A stretch of DNA of 64,000 bases from Mixophyes australis (lineage: Eukaryota; Chordata; Amphibia; Anura; Limnodynastidae). The position numbers were made by a program, and so were the translations under genes. The stretch covers positions 62,204,789 to 62,268,788 of the forward strand of contig JAVHZZ010000003.1 of NCBI GenBank assembly GCA_036250195.1. The letters run 5' to 3'. Every line of letters starts with the position of its first letter. Position 1 is the stretch's first letter. The notes under the pieces are model-generated. The model was not told the origin of the DNA. It worked only from the letters and a program-made list of their open reading frames with translations, and made no database searches. Positions 41,441 through 53,874 of the stretch are shown piece by piece.

Positions 41441-41732
41441 TACACATGAACTCTTTCTTTTACTTAATTACCCCACACAAGGAGTGCGGGAAAAGCCCTA
41501 ATGCTATCAGCAGGGTCGTGTTTGTCCTAGGAGGTGGGGTCTGCATTCGGTAGGGAATTCAGTGCCGTGCTGACTGGCCTAGGGCTGGTTGGTATTATGG
41601 CAGGGCGACTCCATGCTGCTTGTTCCCCTGCTATAGTACCACCAGCCCTGGCTGGCATAGCCTAATGATGGTTTTGAAAACTTCACACTTTTCATTCACC
41701 GTATTTTGCTAATACCTGCCTATGCTGACAGT

Positions 41733-41737
41733 GCTGG
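41733..41737. repeat. Target duplication GCTGG, left copy
   Basis: Repeated at 47169-47173 on the other side of chromovirus 2. Confidence 0.9.
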
Positions 41738-42442
41738 TGTTAGGGACTCCCAAGTCAGTACAGTGAAACTCGGGGACTACTCAGAAGGCCAGGTGTTCGC
41801 TGGAGCCCCTAGTGGTGGGGACAGACTGGGCTGCGGGCCGACCGAGGGTCGAGTAACGTATACTGACTTAAAGGAGTTCCCAGGAGGGGAGTGATTGGTG
41901 GACTGTAGTATAAGAAGAATCCTAGGTCAAAAGGTCACAGGCACAGATGCAATATCCAAGGGCAAGCGAAGGGTCAAACTCACAGGCAGAGAAGCAAAAT
42001 CCGATTTCCAGGCAAAAGGTCAAGGTCAGAAGAGAAGGGTCACAGGTTCAATAACAAGCAGGGGTCAAAACACGGGTGATCAAATCTAAGGTAGCAGGAA
42101 CCAAAATGGATAGCACAAGCAGGCAGCAGAACTGAGGACAGAACGCTATAACCGGCAATGAGGCAGCAGGCCTCATTGCCCTAAATACTGGAGCAGACCA
42201 ATGAGAGCCTAGCTCTCTAATTGCCCACAAGCTGTTCTAATTAGCCTTCAGGCTTGCCCCGCTGTTGCGCACGCGCCCGGCTGCTCTGTAATGCCGGGAC
42301 GCGGCGCTGAACGAGAGAGCTTCTTACCGTTGCCATGGCAACGTCTGACGAGCCCCCGGAAGTGACGTCCCGGTCGCCATAGCGATGGCCGAGACGGAGA
42401 CAGGGGAGTCGCGGCGGCTGGGCACCGCCGCGGCTCGTAACA
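41738..42442 (-). mobile_element. 3' LTR of chromovirus 2
   Basis: 705 bp; on the minus strand it starts TGTTACGAGCC and ends TCCCTAACA. Around ten single-base differences from the other LTR were counted, all substitutions, and the lengths are equal. It is GC-rich near its minus-strand start. Confidence 0.93.
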
Positions 42443-42449
42443 GTACCCC

Positions 42450-45400
42450 CCCCTTGAGGAGGGGTCAAGGAACCCCGACATCCAGGTTTCGTGGGAAATT
42501 TATTAAAAAACTCTTTAATGAGCCTTTCAGCATGGAGACGCTTCTGTGGTATCCAACATCTCTCTTCTGGGCCATAACCCTTCCAGTGGACCAGGAACTG
42601 AACTTAGCCTTGAACCATCCTAGCGTCGAGGATCCTTTCGACGATGTATTCCTGGTCTCCGTTCACAATCAAAGGCCTGGGCCTGTTAGAGGAAGGCTGA
42701 CTGAATTTGCTGGGAGCCGCAGCTTTTTTTAGAAGAGAACAATGGAATGTTGAGGGTATTTTTAAGGAAGGTGGTAGTCTCAGCCTGAACGCCACTGGAT
42801 TTATCTTTTTCTCGATTGAAAATGGTCCAATGTATCGGTGCCCCAGTTTCTTGCAAGGTTGCCGTAACCTGATGTTGCGTGTGGACAACCAAACTCGATC
42901 TCCCACCTTCAGAGAACATGGCACACGATGGCGATCAGCGAAAGCCTTGGATTTTTGCGAGGCTTGACCCAGGGCAGAGTGCACCTTTTTCCAGACAGAT
43001 CTCAACCTAGCCGTAAAAGCAGGTGTTCCAGAATCCCCACTGGGAACAGCAGTAGAGAAAGAGTTAGACTTCGGGTGAAATCCAAGGTTGCAGAAGAACG
43101 GAGATGTGTGTATTGTGGAATGGCAGGAATTGTTGTAAGCGAATTCCGCCCAGGGCAAGAGAGAGGACCAGTTATCATGAAATTTTGAAACATAGATGCG
43201 TAAAAACTGTTCCAAGGACTGGTTGGTTCTTTCTGTCTGTCCATTCGACTGCGGGTGATACGCTGAGGACAAACTGATAGTGATCCCAATGGACTTACAA
43301 AAAGATCTCCAGAATCGTGCAACAAATTGAGATCTTCTGTCCGAGACGATGTCTTCCGGAAGACCATGGAGACAAAAGATGTGGGTCAGGAACAAGGTAG
43401 CCAAAGTCCTGGCATCCGGTAGTTTGGGTAAGTAAATAAAATGTGCCATCTTACTGAATCTGTCCACGACTACCCAAATGGTGTTATGGCCTGCAGATAC
43501 TGGAAGGTCAACAATAAAATCCATCGAAAGATGGGACCAAGGTCTGCTTGGAGCAGGCAAGGGTAGCAGTAGACCAGCAGGACGGTTCCTAGCAGATTTG
43601 TTTCTAGCACAGTCAGGACAGGCACGAACGTAAGTCTCCACGTCATCCAATAAGGTGGGCCACCAAAGCCAGCGAGAAAGGATTTCAATAGTCCTACGAA
43701 TTCCCGGATGACCAGCAGAGCAGTTGTTGTGACCCTCTATGAGGACAGGTCTCCTTAGATGAACCGGGACAAATAACTTGTTGAGAGGTGTCTGAACGGG
43801 AGCAATTTTCTGGAAGTGTTGGATAGTGGCTCCCAGATCCTGGGTGAGTCCGAGATGAATTGAAGTGGAAGGAATAATAGACTGCGAGTCAGGAGTTTGG
43901 GGATGCTGGGCCAAAAAACTTCGGGACAAAGAATCAGCCTTAACATTTTTTGCACCTGAACGAAAAGTGATGATGAACCTAAATCTGGTGAAGAATAGGG
44001 CCCAGCAAGCCTGCCTGGGATTCAGAGTTTTTGCAGTCTGAATATATTGGAGGTTTTTATGGTCTGTGAAGATGGTAATGGTGTGTGCAGCCCCCTCCAA
44101 CCAATGTCACCATTCCTCCAATGCCAACTTAACAGCCAATAGTTCACGGTTTCCGACGTCATAATTACATTCCGCTGGCAGAAATTTTCTCGAGAAAAAT
44201 GCACAAGGATGTAGTTTTTTACTCTGTGAGTCTTTCTGAGAGAGGATGGCACCAGCACCGACATCCGAAGCATCCACCTCCACAATAAACGGAAGTCCTG
44301 GGTCAGGGTGTCTAAGGACTGGAGCGGAAATGAATGCAGCTTTGAGAGCTGAAAAACTCGCCAGTGCTTCTGCGGACCACTCTGCTGGGTTTGCTCCTTT
44401 TCGAGTGAGAGCAGTGATAGGAGCCACTAACGAGGAGAATGAGCCAATAAACCTACGGTAGTAATTGGCGAAGCCAAGGAATCTTTGGATCTCCTTCAAG
44501 TTAATAGGTAGGACCCAATCCTGAATTGCCTGCACCTTGGCGGGATCCATAGCGAATCCTGATGAGGAGATGATATAACCCAGGAATGCCACTGTGGACA
44601 CCTCGAATTCGCATTTCTCCCGTTTTGCGTACAAATGATGTTCACGCAATTTCAGTAAAACCTGGAGGACGTGCTGACGATGCTGAGATAGGGATTCAGA
44701 ATAAATCAAGATGTCATCCAAATAAACAACCACTGTTTTTCCCAAGAACTCACATAATACATCGTTAATCAGATCCTGAAAGACTGCTGGAGTGTTGCAC
44801 AAACCGAATGGCATTACGAGATATTCGTAATGTCCCGAGTGGGTATTAAAGGCAGTCTTCCACTCATCCCCCTTCCTGATTCGGATAAGATTGTAGGCCC
44901 CTCGGAGGTCAATTTTGGAGAATACAGTAGCTGTTTTTAATTGATCGAACAGAACAGAGATCAAGGGTAACGGATACATATTCTTAATCGTGATACTATT
45001 TAGTCAACGGAAATCGATGCAAGGCCTCAGGCTGCCATCTTTTTTAGAAACAAAAAAACAACCTGCGCCAACCGGGGACTTAGAAGGGCGGATGAACCCT
45101 TTCTCCAGGTTTTCTTTTACGTATAATTCCATGGCCTGAGTTTCAGGAAGGGATAGTAAATATAAACGCCCTTTGGGCAACTTAGAACCGGGTACCAATT
45201 CAATGGCGCAGTCGTATTCCCGGTGTGGTGGAAGTGAATCAGCTTTCTTCTTGCAAAAGACATCACTGAAGTCCTGATAGGGTACCGGCAACAATTCTGG
45301 ACTAGGCTGTACAATTCTAAGAGGCAAGGTCAAGCAGGACGTAGAGCACCCGGGACTCCAACGGACAATCTCCCCTGTTTTCCAATCAATAAGGGGGTTA

Positions 45401-46427
45401 TGACTGCGAAGCCATGGATACCCCAATATCAAAGGAGCAGAGGGACAAGAGATGAGATAAAAGGAGAGTTCCTCCGTATGGAGGACTCCTACAGACAACC
45501 GAACCATTGGAGTCCTGGCGAGAATCGTTCCCCCAGGCAAGGGGTTACCATCCAAACCACACGTGGTGATGCTTGATCCTAACCTGATATGTGGAATATC
45601 AAGTGTCTGAGCCAAATGCATATCCAGAAAATTACCAGCCGCACCACTGTCAAGAAAAGCTTTCAGGTCCATGGATCTCTCACGGAAAGTTAGACGTCCA
45701 AGGACTAATAAGGAATTCTCTGAAGAGGTAATCTGAAGACCCAAGCGCACCTCTTCACCTGCACTTAGGCTTTGGAGTTTCCGACGATCAATTTTAATGA
45801 CAAGTTGCATCAGGTTCTCCAGCGTGTCGGACATAGGATACTGAACTAAGGAATCCTTAATCTGCTCAGTAAGTCCTAAGCGAAATTGGCTTCGCAATGC
45901 TGGGTCGTTCCAGGCGCTATCAGTGGACCATCGCCAAAATTCCGCACAATACTCTTCCGCTGAGCGACGTCCTGCCTTAGCGTACGGAGATGAGCCTCGG
46001 CTGAGGCTACCCTGTCCGGGTCATCGTACAATAACCCCAGAGCTTGAAAGAAGGCATCCACGGACTGTAAGGCTGGACTTGTGGAAGGCAAGGAGAAGGC
46101 CCAAGACTGCGGGTCACCCTTGAGTAATGAGATGATGATCCCTACCCTCTGTTGTTCGGAACCAGAGGAACGTGGTTTCAGACGGAAGTACAATTTGCAG
46201 CTCTCTTTGAAATTACGGAAGGCTGGCCTGCTTCCAGAGAATCGGTCGGGCAAATTCATTTTAGGCTCCGGTGCATCACCAGCAGGAACTTGCTGGAGCT
46301 GCCGGTCTCTGGAAACCCCTTCTTGGACTGCCAGATGCTGGGATAAGGTCTGCACCACTTGGGAAACCGCCTCTATCTGGTTAGCCAGAATCTGGGCTGG
46401 GGACAGATTCGATTCTTCTCCGTCCAT
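42450..46427 (-). pseudogene. Gag-Pol of chromovirus 2, inactivated
   Basis: Minus strand from an ATG at 46427. Gag includes F-K-E-S-C-x-L-Y-F. A one-base loss near 45980 shifts frame. The end of Gag with the zinc knuckle is deleted between I-D-R-R and the start of protease (about 45780). Protease F-L-D-S-G-A-A is intact. In RT a TGA falls where the family has a glycine before L-N (near 45004), but Y-L-D-D-I-L is intact near 44730. RNase H has a TGA near 44105 after E-E-W. The integrase H-H-C-C finger, D/D/E core and G-P-F module are recognisable in a 498-codon frame. A TAA near 42604 cuts the chromodomain just before V-Q-F-L-V-H-W-K-G. It cannot replicate itself but is still recognisable in every domain. 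Confidence 0.88.
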
Positions 46428-46452
46428 GGCCGTATGATACCAATCTTCCTTG

Positions 46453-46462
46453 GCCGGTTATA
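46453..46462 (-). promoter_or_regulatory. Self-priming primer-binding site of chromovirus 2
   Basis: On the minus strand, one base after the 5' LTR, TATAACCGGC is perfectly complementary to GCCGGTTATA at the predicted RNA 5' end (46882-46873). Confidence 0.65.
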
Positions 46463-46463
46463 A

Positions 46464-47168
46464 TGTTAGGGACTCCCAAGTCAGTACAGTGAAACTCGGG
46501 AACTACTCAGAAGGCCAGGTGTTTGCTGGAGCCCCTAGTGGTGGGGACAGACTGGGCTGCGGGCCGACCGAGGGTCGAGTAACGTATACTGACTTAAAGG
46601 AGTTCCCATGAGGGGAGTGATTGGTGGACTGTAGTATAAGAAGAATCCTAGGTCAAAAGTTCACAGGCACAGATGCAATATCCAAGGGCAAGCGAAGGGT
46701 CAAACTCACAGGCAGAGAAGCAAAATCCGATTTCCAGGCAAAAGGTCAAGGTCAGAAGAGAAGGGTCACAGGTCCAATAACAAGCAGGGGTCAAAACACG
46801 GGTGATCAAATCTAAGGTAGCAGGAACCAAAATGGATAGCACAAGCAGGCAGCAGAACTGAGGACAGAACGCTATAACCGGCAATGAGGCAGCAGGCCTC
46901 ATTGCCCTAAATACTGGAGCAGACCAATGAGAGCCTAGCTCTCTAATTGCCCACAAGCTGTTCTAATTAGCCTTCAGGCTTGCCCCGCTGTTGCGCACGC
47001 GCCTGGCTGCTCTGTAATGCCGGGACGCGGCGCTGAACGAGAGAGCTTCTTACCATTGCCATGGCAACGTCTGACGAGCCCCCGGAAGTGACGTCCCGGT
47101 CGCCATAGCGACGGCCGGGACGGAGACAGGGGAGTCGCGGCGGCTGGGCACCACCGCGGCTCGTAACA
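46464..47168 (-). mobile_element. 5' LTR of chromovirus 2
   Basis: 705 bp, the partner of 41738-42442. It contains the promoter elements used for the priming prediction. Confidence 0.93.
46873..46913 (-). promoter_or_regulatory. TATA box and predicted RNA start of chromovirus 2
   Basis: On the minus strand TATTTA begins at 46913. The predicted start G46882 is 31 bases on and opens GCCGGTTATA, preceded by CATT just as in chromovirus 1. The TATA-to-start spacing is the same in both elements. Confidence 0.6.
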
Positions 47169-47173
47169 GCTGG
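47169..47173. repeat. Target duplication GCTGG, right copy
   Basis: Matches 41733-41737. Confidence 0.9.
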
Positions 47174-47850
47174 TTTACCTTTTCAGGAAGTGGTCCCTTT
47201 TTCATTTTTGATTCTTATTATTTTTTATCAATTTTATTTTTTATTATTTATTTTATTTTTATTTTTATATAAGAGGGGAAGCAGACACAAGAGATACGCA
47301 TCCTAAGAACATTTAGTTGGAACAGAATGAACAATCCCCAGGTTCTCAAGTTCATTAGAATTTCTCTTCTTGCCAATTTTGTTTTTGGATTCATATACAG
47401 AATCAGCAAAAGTAGGGATGTACAGCATTCTACATGATCTGCCCACATCCAGTCAGCTCTCCCTGCAATAATCTCCATCTTGCCACATGACAACCAAAAG
47501 TAGGGCAAAAAATGTCTCTTGTGCTCTTCACCCTCATTTTTCTGCCTTACATAATTTTGAAACAGAAAAATCAGGACACCCATCACACCCATTCCATACT
47601 TTTCTTTGGGCTGCACAGTAAAACAGTTATATTTAATTATCCTGTTAATTTAGATGCAGGAACTTGTATTATAGAACATGAGTATCACTGTGAGCTAAAG
47701 ATGGCAAAGAGATTATTCATGTCCATTTTCACTAGACAGTAGACTTCATTTGTGAGCTGGGGGATATGTGGCCCATAGTCATTTCTAGGTACACCTTGTC
47801 AAATATAAAGCACACACGAAAATGTGGCATGTGTAATAATGTCGGTCCTG
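47174..47850. other. Gene-free stretch
   Basis: Starts with a T-rich run (47210-47270). No gene or element recognised. Confidence 0.5.
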
Positions 47851-47851
47851 G

Positions 47852-47990
47852 GGCTAAATGTATAAAGTAGCGGTTTCTGCAAGTCGCCGAATACTTGTCT
47901 TGAAAGCGATTACCGCTTTAAATTTCCTCTGCAAAGTTGCTGACATCCGGCGACTTGCAGAAACCGCTACTTAATACATTTACCCCCTGA
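47852..47990. mobile_element. Foldback MITE, TAAATGTATAAAG type
   Basis: Left GGGGCTAAATGTATAAAGTA and AGCGGTTTCTGCAAGTCGCCG mirror the right arm (CGGCGACTTGCAG, AAACCGCTACTTAATACATT, TACCCCC). It ends like the foldback MITE at 52490 but has a different stem interior. Confidence 0.8.
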
Positions 47991-48104
47991 TGTTCCTTAA
48001 CTTTCATTATTAATTTAAGCCATAAATGAGGCTATTCTGAGCAGTATGTTAGGAGATAAACTGAAAAGTTGTTTTTAGTGAAAGCTTTTGAAGCAGTAAG
48101 AGCA

Positions 48105-48350
48105 TACGTGCCTATTCTCCCGGAATTCCCGGGAGACTCCCGAATTTCGGGGAGTCCTCACGGACTCCCGGAAGAGTAGGCAAAGCTCCTGAATTTGCCG
48201 AAATTCACGGCAGTGAGTGGAGGGGGCGGGGCTTAAACATGGCATTAAGCTCCACCCCCTCCATTCAATGCCGTGAATTTTGCCTTTTTATATTGGGGGT
48301 GGGGTTATGGTGACGCGACAATGTCACCACATTGTTGTGACATTTACACT
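48105..48350. repeat. GC-rich foldback region, possible MITE
   Basis: Starts CATACGTGCCTATTCTCCCGG, resembling the end of the 31629 MITE. It contains nested palindromes: CCCGGAATTCCCGGG, CGGGAGACTCCCG and GGGAGTCC-GGACTCCC. AAATTCACGGCA and TGCCGTGAATTTT, about 65 bp apart, form a further stem. Outer limits and duplication were not resolved. Confidence 0.45.
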
Positions 48351-48813
48351 TTGTGCAGTACTCAGGTTCATCTGCCTCCCTGAAGACCTAGGCAAGGTTT
48401 AGTTTGTAGAGAGTTGGTGTATACCTCGATGTCAACCCTCTGGGCACATTGTTGGGCATTTTCAGTCATGCATTCAGGAGCTCATGTTGAGTTAAACACA
48501 AATTACATTATTTTTATATAATACACTTTTTTTTACATCTGAGCACTGCACACAAACCACTAGTTTCAGAGCTAGTGCTTTGCGCACAATTGAAAAAGTA
48601 TATTATAGGCCAAAAAAAGAAATTGCCTTCAACTTAATATGAGCCCCTCAATAAGTTTCATAAACCAAGTCTTATGTACATGTAAATATGTAGTGGGGTC
48701 AGACCAGTTATTTAAAATATATAGCATCTATAAAATGCAAAGAATCCATACTCCCTGCAGTCCAGTTTTTGCAGGACATTCCCAATGTCTGCCGCACAAG
48801 GGGGCGTGCTCTT

Positions 48814-49117
48814 CATGATCATCACCATTTATTTATATAGCGCCACTGATTCCGCAGCGCTGTACAGAGAACTCACTCACATCAGTCCCTACCCCATTTG
48901 GGCTTCCAGTCTAAATTTCCTAACATACACACACACACAGACTAGGGTCAATTTTGTTAGCAGCCAGTTAACCTACCAGTATGTTTTTGGAGTGTGGGAG
49001 GAAACCGGAGCACCCAGAGAAAACCCACACAAACACGGGGAGAACATACAAACTCCTCAAAGATAAGGCTATGGTTGGGAATTGAACTCATGACCCCTGT
49101 GCTGTAAGGCAGAAGTG
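48814..49117 (-). mobile_element. tRNA-headed SINE copy 3 (head-truncated)
   Basis: Tail and body match the other copies. On the minus strand the first about 20 bases of the tRNA head, including part of the A box, are missing. Confidence 0.82.
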
Positions 49118-49129
49118 TCCTGACTATTG

Positions 49130-50880
49130 AAAGCACGTTTTGGGGTGTACGAGGGTGTTATTAAAATGTCCTTATTTCCTAACTGGGAATTTTGGAAGGT
49201 ACATTTTAATATAAACAGTCATTTGGGCACCTTGCTGTAGAAGATATACAGTAAATGACATTCTTGATTGCACAAGTTACATACATACATCAATTATGCT
49301 TTGTTCCTGTTGGAAGAAAAAAAATACTTGTCTCATCTTGTATTTATATTTAGTTTTCCATTAAACAGTAGAGCTATATGATTTACCTTGTAAAACTCGG
49401 AGGGAACCTAATGTGGCACCTCTATTATTTACAAGGTGCATCCCACCACACCAGCATTATCATTTTGCAGTAGACACATTCAAGCAGTAAATTTGGACTC
49501 TAATGTTTGTCTTGAACAAAGCTTCAGAATTTTCCTGGTGAGAAGAGTCGGTTAATAAAGCCACACTGAGCAGGAGAGGAGCAATGAGCAGGCCATCACT
49601 TAGCTGTGGTTTTTAGATCTTTATAAATGATCTTCCAAGACTACAGCACAGATAAGCTAATGAATCATGATCTATATTAATTTAAGGCTGCTGATATGGG
49701 AAGATTAATTGAAACGCGCTGTTCTACACAAATGATGAAGTGGTAACAATTTAATAGGAGACAAGGAGAGTGCAGAAATTACACTTGAAGCTTCATGCAT
49801 CATTACTATGGGTATTAATATTATCCACAGTAGCTACAGCATTGATAATCATAATGAAAATCCATAACTACAGCGCAGACATGATTAAATGAAATGCTTC
49901 TAACATGCCTGCTGAAAGTCAGAATGGTTCTATATTTTCACTCTTCCCACTTATGATTCTGGAGAGATAAAGGTGATTAAACTGGATTTCTTGTAAACGC
50001 TGAGAAGCTTTTTTTTTGTAACACATTTTATTGATGTATAAATTACAATAAGTTATTTACATTTTTTAAACTTGCTTACAATTCTCCCCCCCCTTCCCCA
50101 TCCACTCCCGATCCACAAACAACCTCTATTACAAATGAGGAGGGCCTCTGATATAGATCTGAATTTTGAGAATTTTCAAATAGGTCCAGCCATGTTATAC
50201 TTAAGGTGACATAGTTCTACTGACATGTCCCTATTGATTGTCAGTATATAAAATGCAAAGGAAAGCTGATTCAAAAACAAGAATGTAAAGTTATTAGCAC
50301 ATAGTTGCAAGTTATAATTTGATCAAAGTGGTCAATTAGGGCATTGGCCCAGTTGCATTGAAATGCTGCATCTAGGGGCTAACATGAGCGGTTATATCAA
50401 CACTGTGTTCTGTTTTTTCCATCCATGTCAATTGCCTGTTCTTTTCAATGGAGTTGTCCGTTACATGTAGAAAAACCATTGAAATGAATAGACCATTTAA
50501 ACGAATGAATGAATCATTGATATTAAAAAGAGCTTCATAGCATTGCTAATTGTTTTTCTAGCACATCTGGACAGATTCAATTAATCTCTATCTATGTGTG
50601 ATCAAAACAGGTGCTCATTTTAGCACCAGCGAATCACATTGCAACTACTTTGGGAAATCTGCTTGTGATTGGCTGAGTGGCTAAAGGGAGTCCAGAATAA
50701 CTCAGTTCACAGTCATTTTTTTGTGGCTTCCAAAGGGTACAGTGTGCATTGCCCTGTTTTTGTAAACACAAAGAAAAAGAATTCCCTTGGTTTACAAGAA
50801 GTCGTACACTGCGCACTCACAGTACGGTACCTTTGACACTGATACACTTATTATTATACACAAAAAATCAGTGAGACTGT
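49130..50880. other. Gene-free stretch
   Basis: AT-rich DNA with no recognisable coding similarity or bounded element. Confidence 0.5.
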
Positions 50881-50889
50881 GAGAGTAAC

Positions 50890-50942
50890 AGCACACACAC
50901 ACACACACACACACACAAACGCACACACACACACACATATAA
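50890..50942. repeat. (AC)n microsatellite
   Basis: About 25 CA units interrupted once by AAACG. Confidence 0.95.
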
Positions 50943-50944
50943 AA

Positions 50945-52065
50945 TGAATCCACTCCACATGCACATATATACATTAGTACTGCGCCCAACCTGTTTATCG
51001 GCATAATCAAACTCCTTAGAAAATATGGGTATAAACATCAGCTAAAGAAAAATGTGACAAAGAAACAGAGAGCAAGAGCAGGAGGAGGAGAGCCGAAATA
51101 ATATTATATATCTATAGATTTTTTTTTTTGCATCTGTCATTTGGTTGCTATCTCACATGTGACTGCTTAATCCATCAGAATGCTGTGAAGATAATGTTTT
51201 GGGCAACATAACATGAGAGAGGAGACAGACTCCCAAGGACCAGTATCTTTATTGCTAGCAGGATAAACGGATTATGTCAACTATTTTCTGTCGCTGACAG
51301 CTTTTCTTATTAACCGATTTTATTTTTTAATCTTCTGGGGAAGAAATATGGTTTTTATGTCACAATAAAACGCTGGTCACATCTAATTCTGCCCTCAAAC
51401 AAACAGATATCTTTTAAAGCTTCAGCAGAAGAAATAAGTTATAAACATAGGGAGGAGTTTTGGGGGGGATTTTGGTTAAACATGTTTTTATATAGGGGCG
51501 CACACACAGAAGAAAATGAGAAAGCGGGATTATAGGGAATGTGTGAGAGAGATATTATTGTGTGGCACAGAGAATATACACGGAAAAGGTCATTTAGGAA
51601 AGTGCAAGCCATGCAGAAACGCAGAGATTTTCTATGCGTCTGCCTAGCACATTCAGAGGTGAATACACGCATTTCGGATTTAGGAACTGCCCCTTTAAAA
51701 TCAATCTGAACCTCCATTTGTGGGTTAATTGGTCTAACTGGACAAGTGCATGGATGAAAGAGTGAGAAAAACTCCATCCTACAACAGTTTAGGTCCACCT
51801 CATTCATTTATTTCACCTTTTCTGTTCTTCTTCAAAAATACTGCTTGTTTCAGCCTAAGTTATGATTTAAATTATGAGAGTTAGGGGACATCACCTAAAC
51901 AAGCGTAGGGGGTGAGCACAGGTGCTCGGACCAGACTTACTGACTAAAATATTAAGGGACACTGTTGCACTGACATTCGTAACGCTGTTTTATCTGTTGA
52001 CAAATGTGATACACTGATAATGTTGTGTAACTATATTATGTGCATGCAGTGTTTGTAGAGTATGT
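50945..52065. other. Gene-free stretch
   Basis: No coding similarity or bounded element recognised. Confidence 0.5.
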
Positions 52066-52078
52066 TGGAACATAGAAT

Positions 52079-52237
52079 CAGTGGCGGAACTACCATCGGT
52101 GCAGCAGGTGCGGTGCTGCGGGACACATGGAGATAATGGGGCCAACTGCATGGGGAACTAGAGAGCTGTGGGCACCGGTTCCCTCCTCCCGGCTTCCCCC
52201 TGCACCGGGGGCCCACAGCATGCTATTTACGCTTCTG
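52079..52237. mobile_element. hAT-type MITE (CAGTGGCGGAA terminus)
   Basis: Short element flanked by a perfect 8-bp duplication CATAGAAT (52071-52078 and 52238-52245). Left end CAGTGGCGGAA; right end TTTACGCTTCTG, a partial inverted repeat. Confidence 0.8.
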
Positions 52238-52489
52238 CATAGAATGTGAAGATGTTGGTGAAAAGCAACATTGCAATGCACCCTTTTTAAATACTGAGCA
52301 TGGATCTTTCTATTAAGTGTGTCACTTTTGTGTGTTTGAAAATTTTTCTTACATTAGTCGAAATGCCCCAATTTGCTTTTCCATACAAAGTGTGCCTTAA
52401 AAGATTAATAATAAGATCAGATTTACACCACCTTGTTTCCAGTCACTTTGTGTATACTATGTGCCTTCTCCTGCTGAACAGAGACCATG

Positions 52490-52668
52490 GGTTAAATGTA
52501 TCAAGCTGAGAGTTTTCCGGCGGGTTTGAAAAACCAATCAGATTCTAGCTATTATTTATTTAGTACATTCTACAAAATGATAGCTAGAATCTGATTGGTT
52601 GCTATATGCAACATCTCCACTTTTCAAACTCGCCGTAAAACTCTCAGCTTGATACATTTACCCCCATC
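52490..52668. mobile_element. Foldback MITE, family 1 copy
   Basis: Begins GGGTTAAATGTATCAAGCTG and ends CAGCTTGATACATTTACCCCC. The inner arms CCAATCAGATTCTAGCTA and TAGCTAGAATCTGATTGG form the rest of the stem. Same interior as 33804-33980. Confidence 0.85.
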
Positions 52669-52872
52669 TCTTTAAATCAACCTACTCTACCCCTTTAAGT
52701 AATCTAATCCTGGAAACAAATTCCTGTGTTTGCATGTAGGCATATAATTTGGCGCATACAAGCACTTTACCCACATTCTGCACCAATCTACCCAGCTCCT
52801 CCCATCAAAGATGAAACATTTTGGATTCCATGTGCTTCCCTACTATTATGATGATTGTGTGTGTATGTACAT

Positions 52873-52879
<7 letters not shown>

Positions 52880-52913
<34 letters not shown>

Positions 52914-52915
52914 CA
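52880..52915. repeat. (AC)n(AT)n microsatellite
   Basis: Short CA run followed by about 13 AT units. Confidence 0.95.
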
Positions 52916-53273
52916 CCAACAGCATGATGCCAGAGAAACAAGGGGTGAAGCAAAGTGCAGCCTCTGCAGTTGCACAGAAGCAGAGGAGGAAAAGAGATCA
53001 GGGAGGGGAGTATGCTGGAGAGACAGAGCATACAAGGAGACACAGAGACTTCAGAGCTACCACAAAAGCTGGTGAGTGTAGTGCTGCACAGGAGAGCCTA
53101 TAGACAGATCCCTGCAGAGAATCTGCTACCTATCAACCTGAAGTAGATTTCAAGGAATACGAGCCTATGTGTTGTGAGGGAGTCTCCAGCTATTAGTGAA
53201 TCGCATGTGAGCAGAGACAGACAGCTAGCAAGATCAAGCTTGCAAGTAGTCTATAATTCAAGATCTGGAGAGT

Positions 53274-53874
53274 GTTACAGACTCACCTCTCCGGGTCCCA
53301 GCGTCGTTCTCTTCCAGTGCCTTGATCGGCGCTTCTAGTTGGCAGGTCACATGACCTGACTGTCTGGTTGGGTAATTCAAATCTCCTCCTTTACTTAAAC
53401 CTCGCTCTGACGCTGGTCGTGTGTCAGAGCAACATAGTTGCAGGTTCATCTGACTCCCTGCAGTTCCTTGTGTCTGTTACACTGTTCTCCCTGTAAATGC
53501 CTTCTGCTGGATCTTCGGTGTACCAGACCCTGCTTGTCTGGCTACGCTTTGCTGGATCTTCCATGTACAAAACCCTGCTTGTCTGACTACGCTCTGCTGG
53601 ATCTTCCGTGTACCAAACCCTGCTTGTCTAACTACGCTCTGCTGGATCTTTCGTGCACCAAACCCTACCTGTCTGATTTTGCTCTGCTGGATCTTCCGTG
53701 TAACAAACCCTGCCTGTCTGACTATGCTCTGCTGGATCTTCCGTGTAACAAACCCTGCCTGTCTGACTATGCTCTGCTGGATCTTCCGTGTACCAAAACC
53801 TGCCTGTCTGACTACGCTCTGCTGGAATCTGTTCTACCTCGCTGAGGTCAGTGTTCTCTTCTGAGTACTTCTGT
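53274..53874 (+). mobile_element. Gypsy-type LTR fragment with 45-bp minisatellite
   Basis: Starts TGTTACAGACTCACC and has CTTTACTTAAACCT, which aligns with the TATTTAAACCT promoter region of chromovirus 1, followed by GTCAGAGCAAC at the matching start position. From about 53500 there are about seven units of 45 bp (TCTGCTGGATCTTCCGTG plus ACCAAACCCTGCCTGTCTG). The 3' end of the LTR is missing; it runs into Tc1 sequence at about 53875. Confidence 0.6.

Larger units (their letters stand above)
41738..47168 (-). mobile_element. Chromovirus 2 (Ty3/gypsy, Tf1/sushi-like), full length but defective
   Basis: 5.43-kb minus-strand element with two 705-bp LTRs and a perfect GCTGG duplication. Gag-pol order is complete (Gag, protease, RT, RNase H, integrase, chromodomain) but damaged. 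Cis signals are preserved: a polypurine tract (ACCCCTCC and GGGGGGGG on the minus strand, about 42443-42470), a TATTTA box and a self-priming site. Confidence 0.9.

Noticed and set aside
41500..41735. Host exon or small RNA gene between hAT2 and chromovirus 2
   Set aside because: No splice signals, recognisable protein similarity or RNA structure; the stretch is unassigned.
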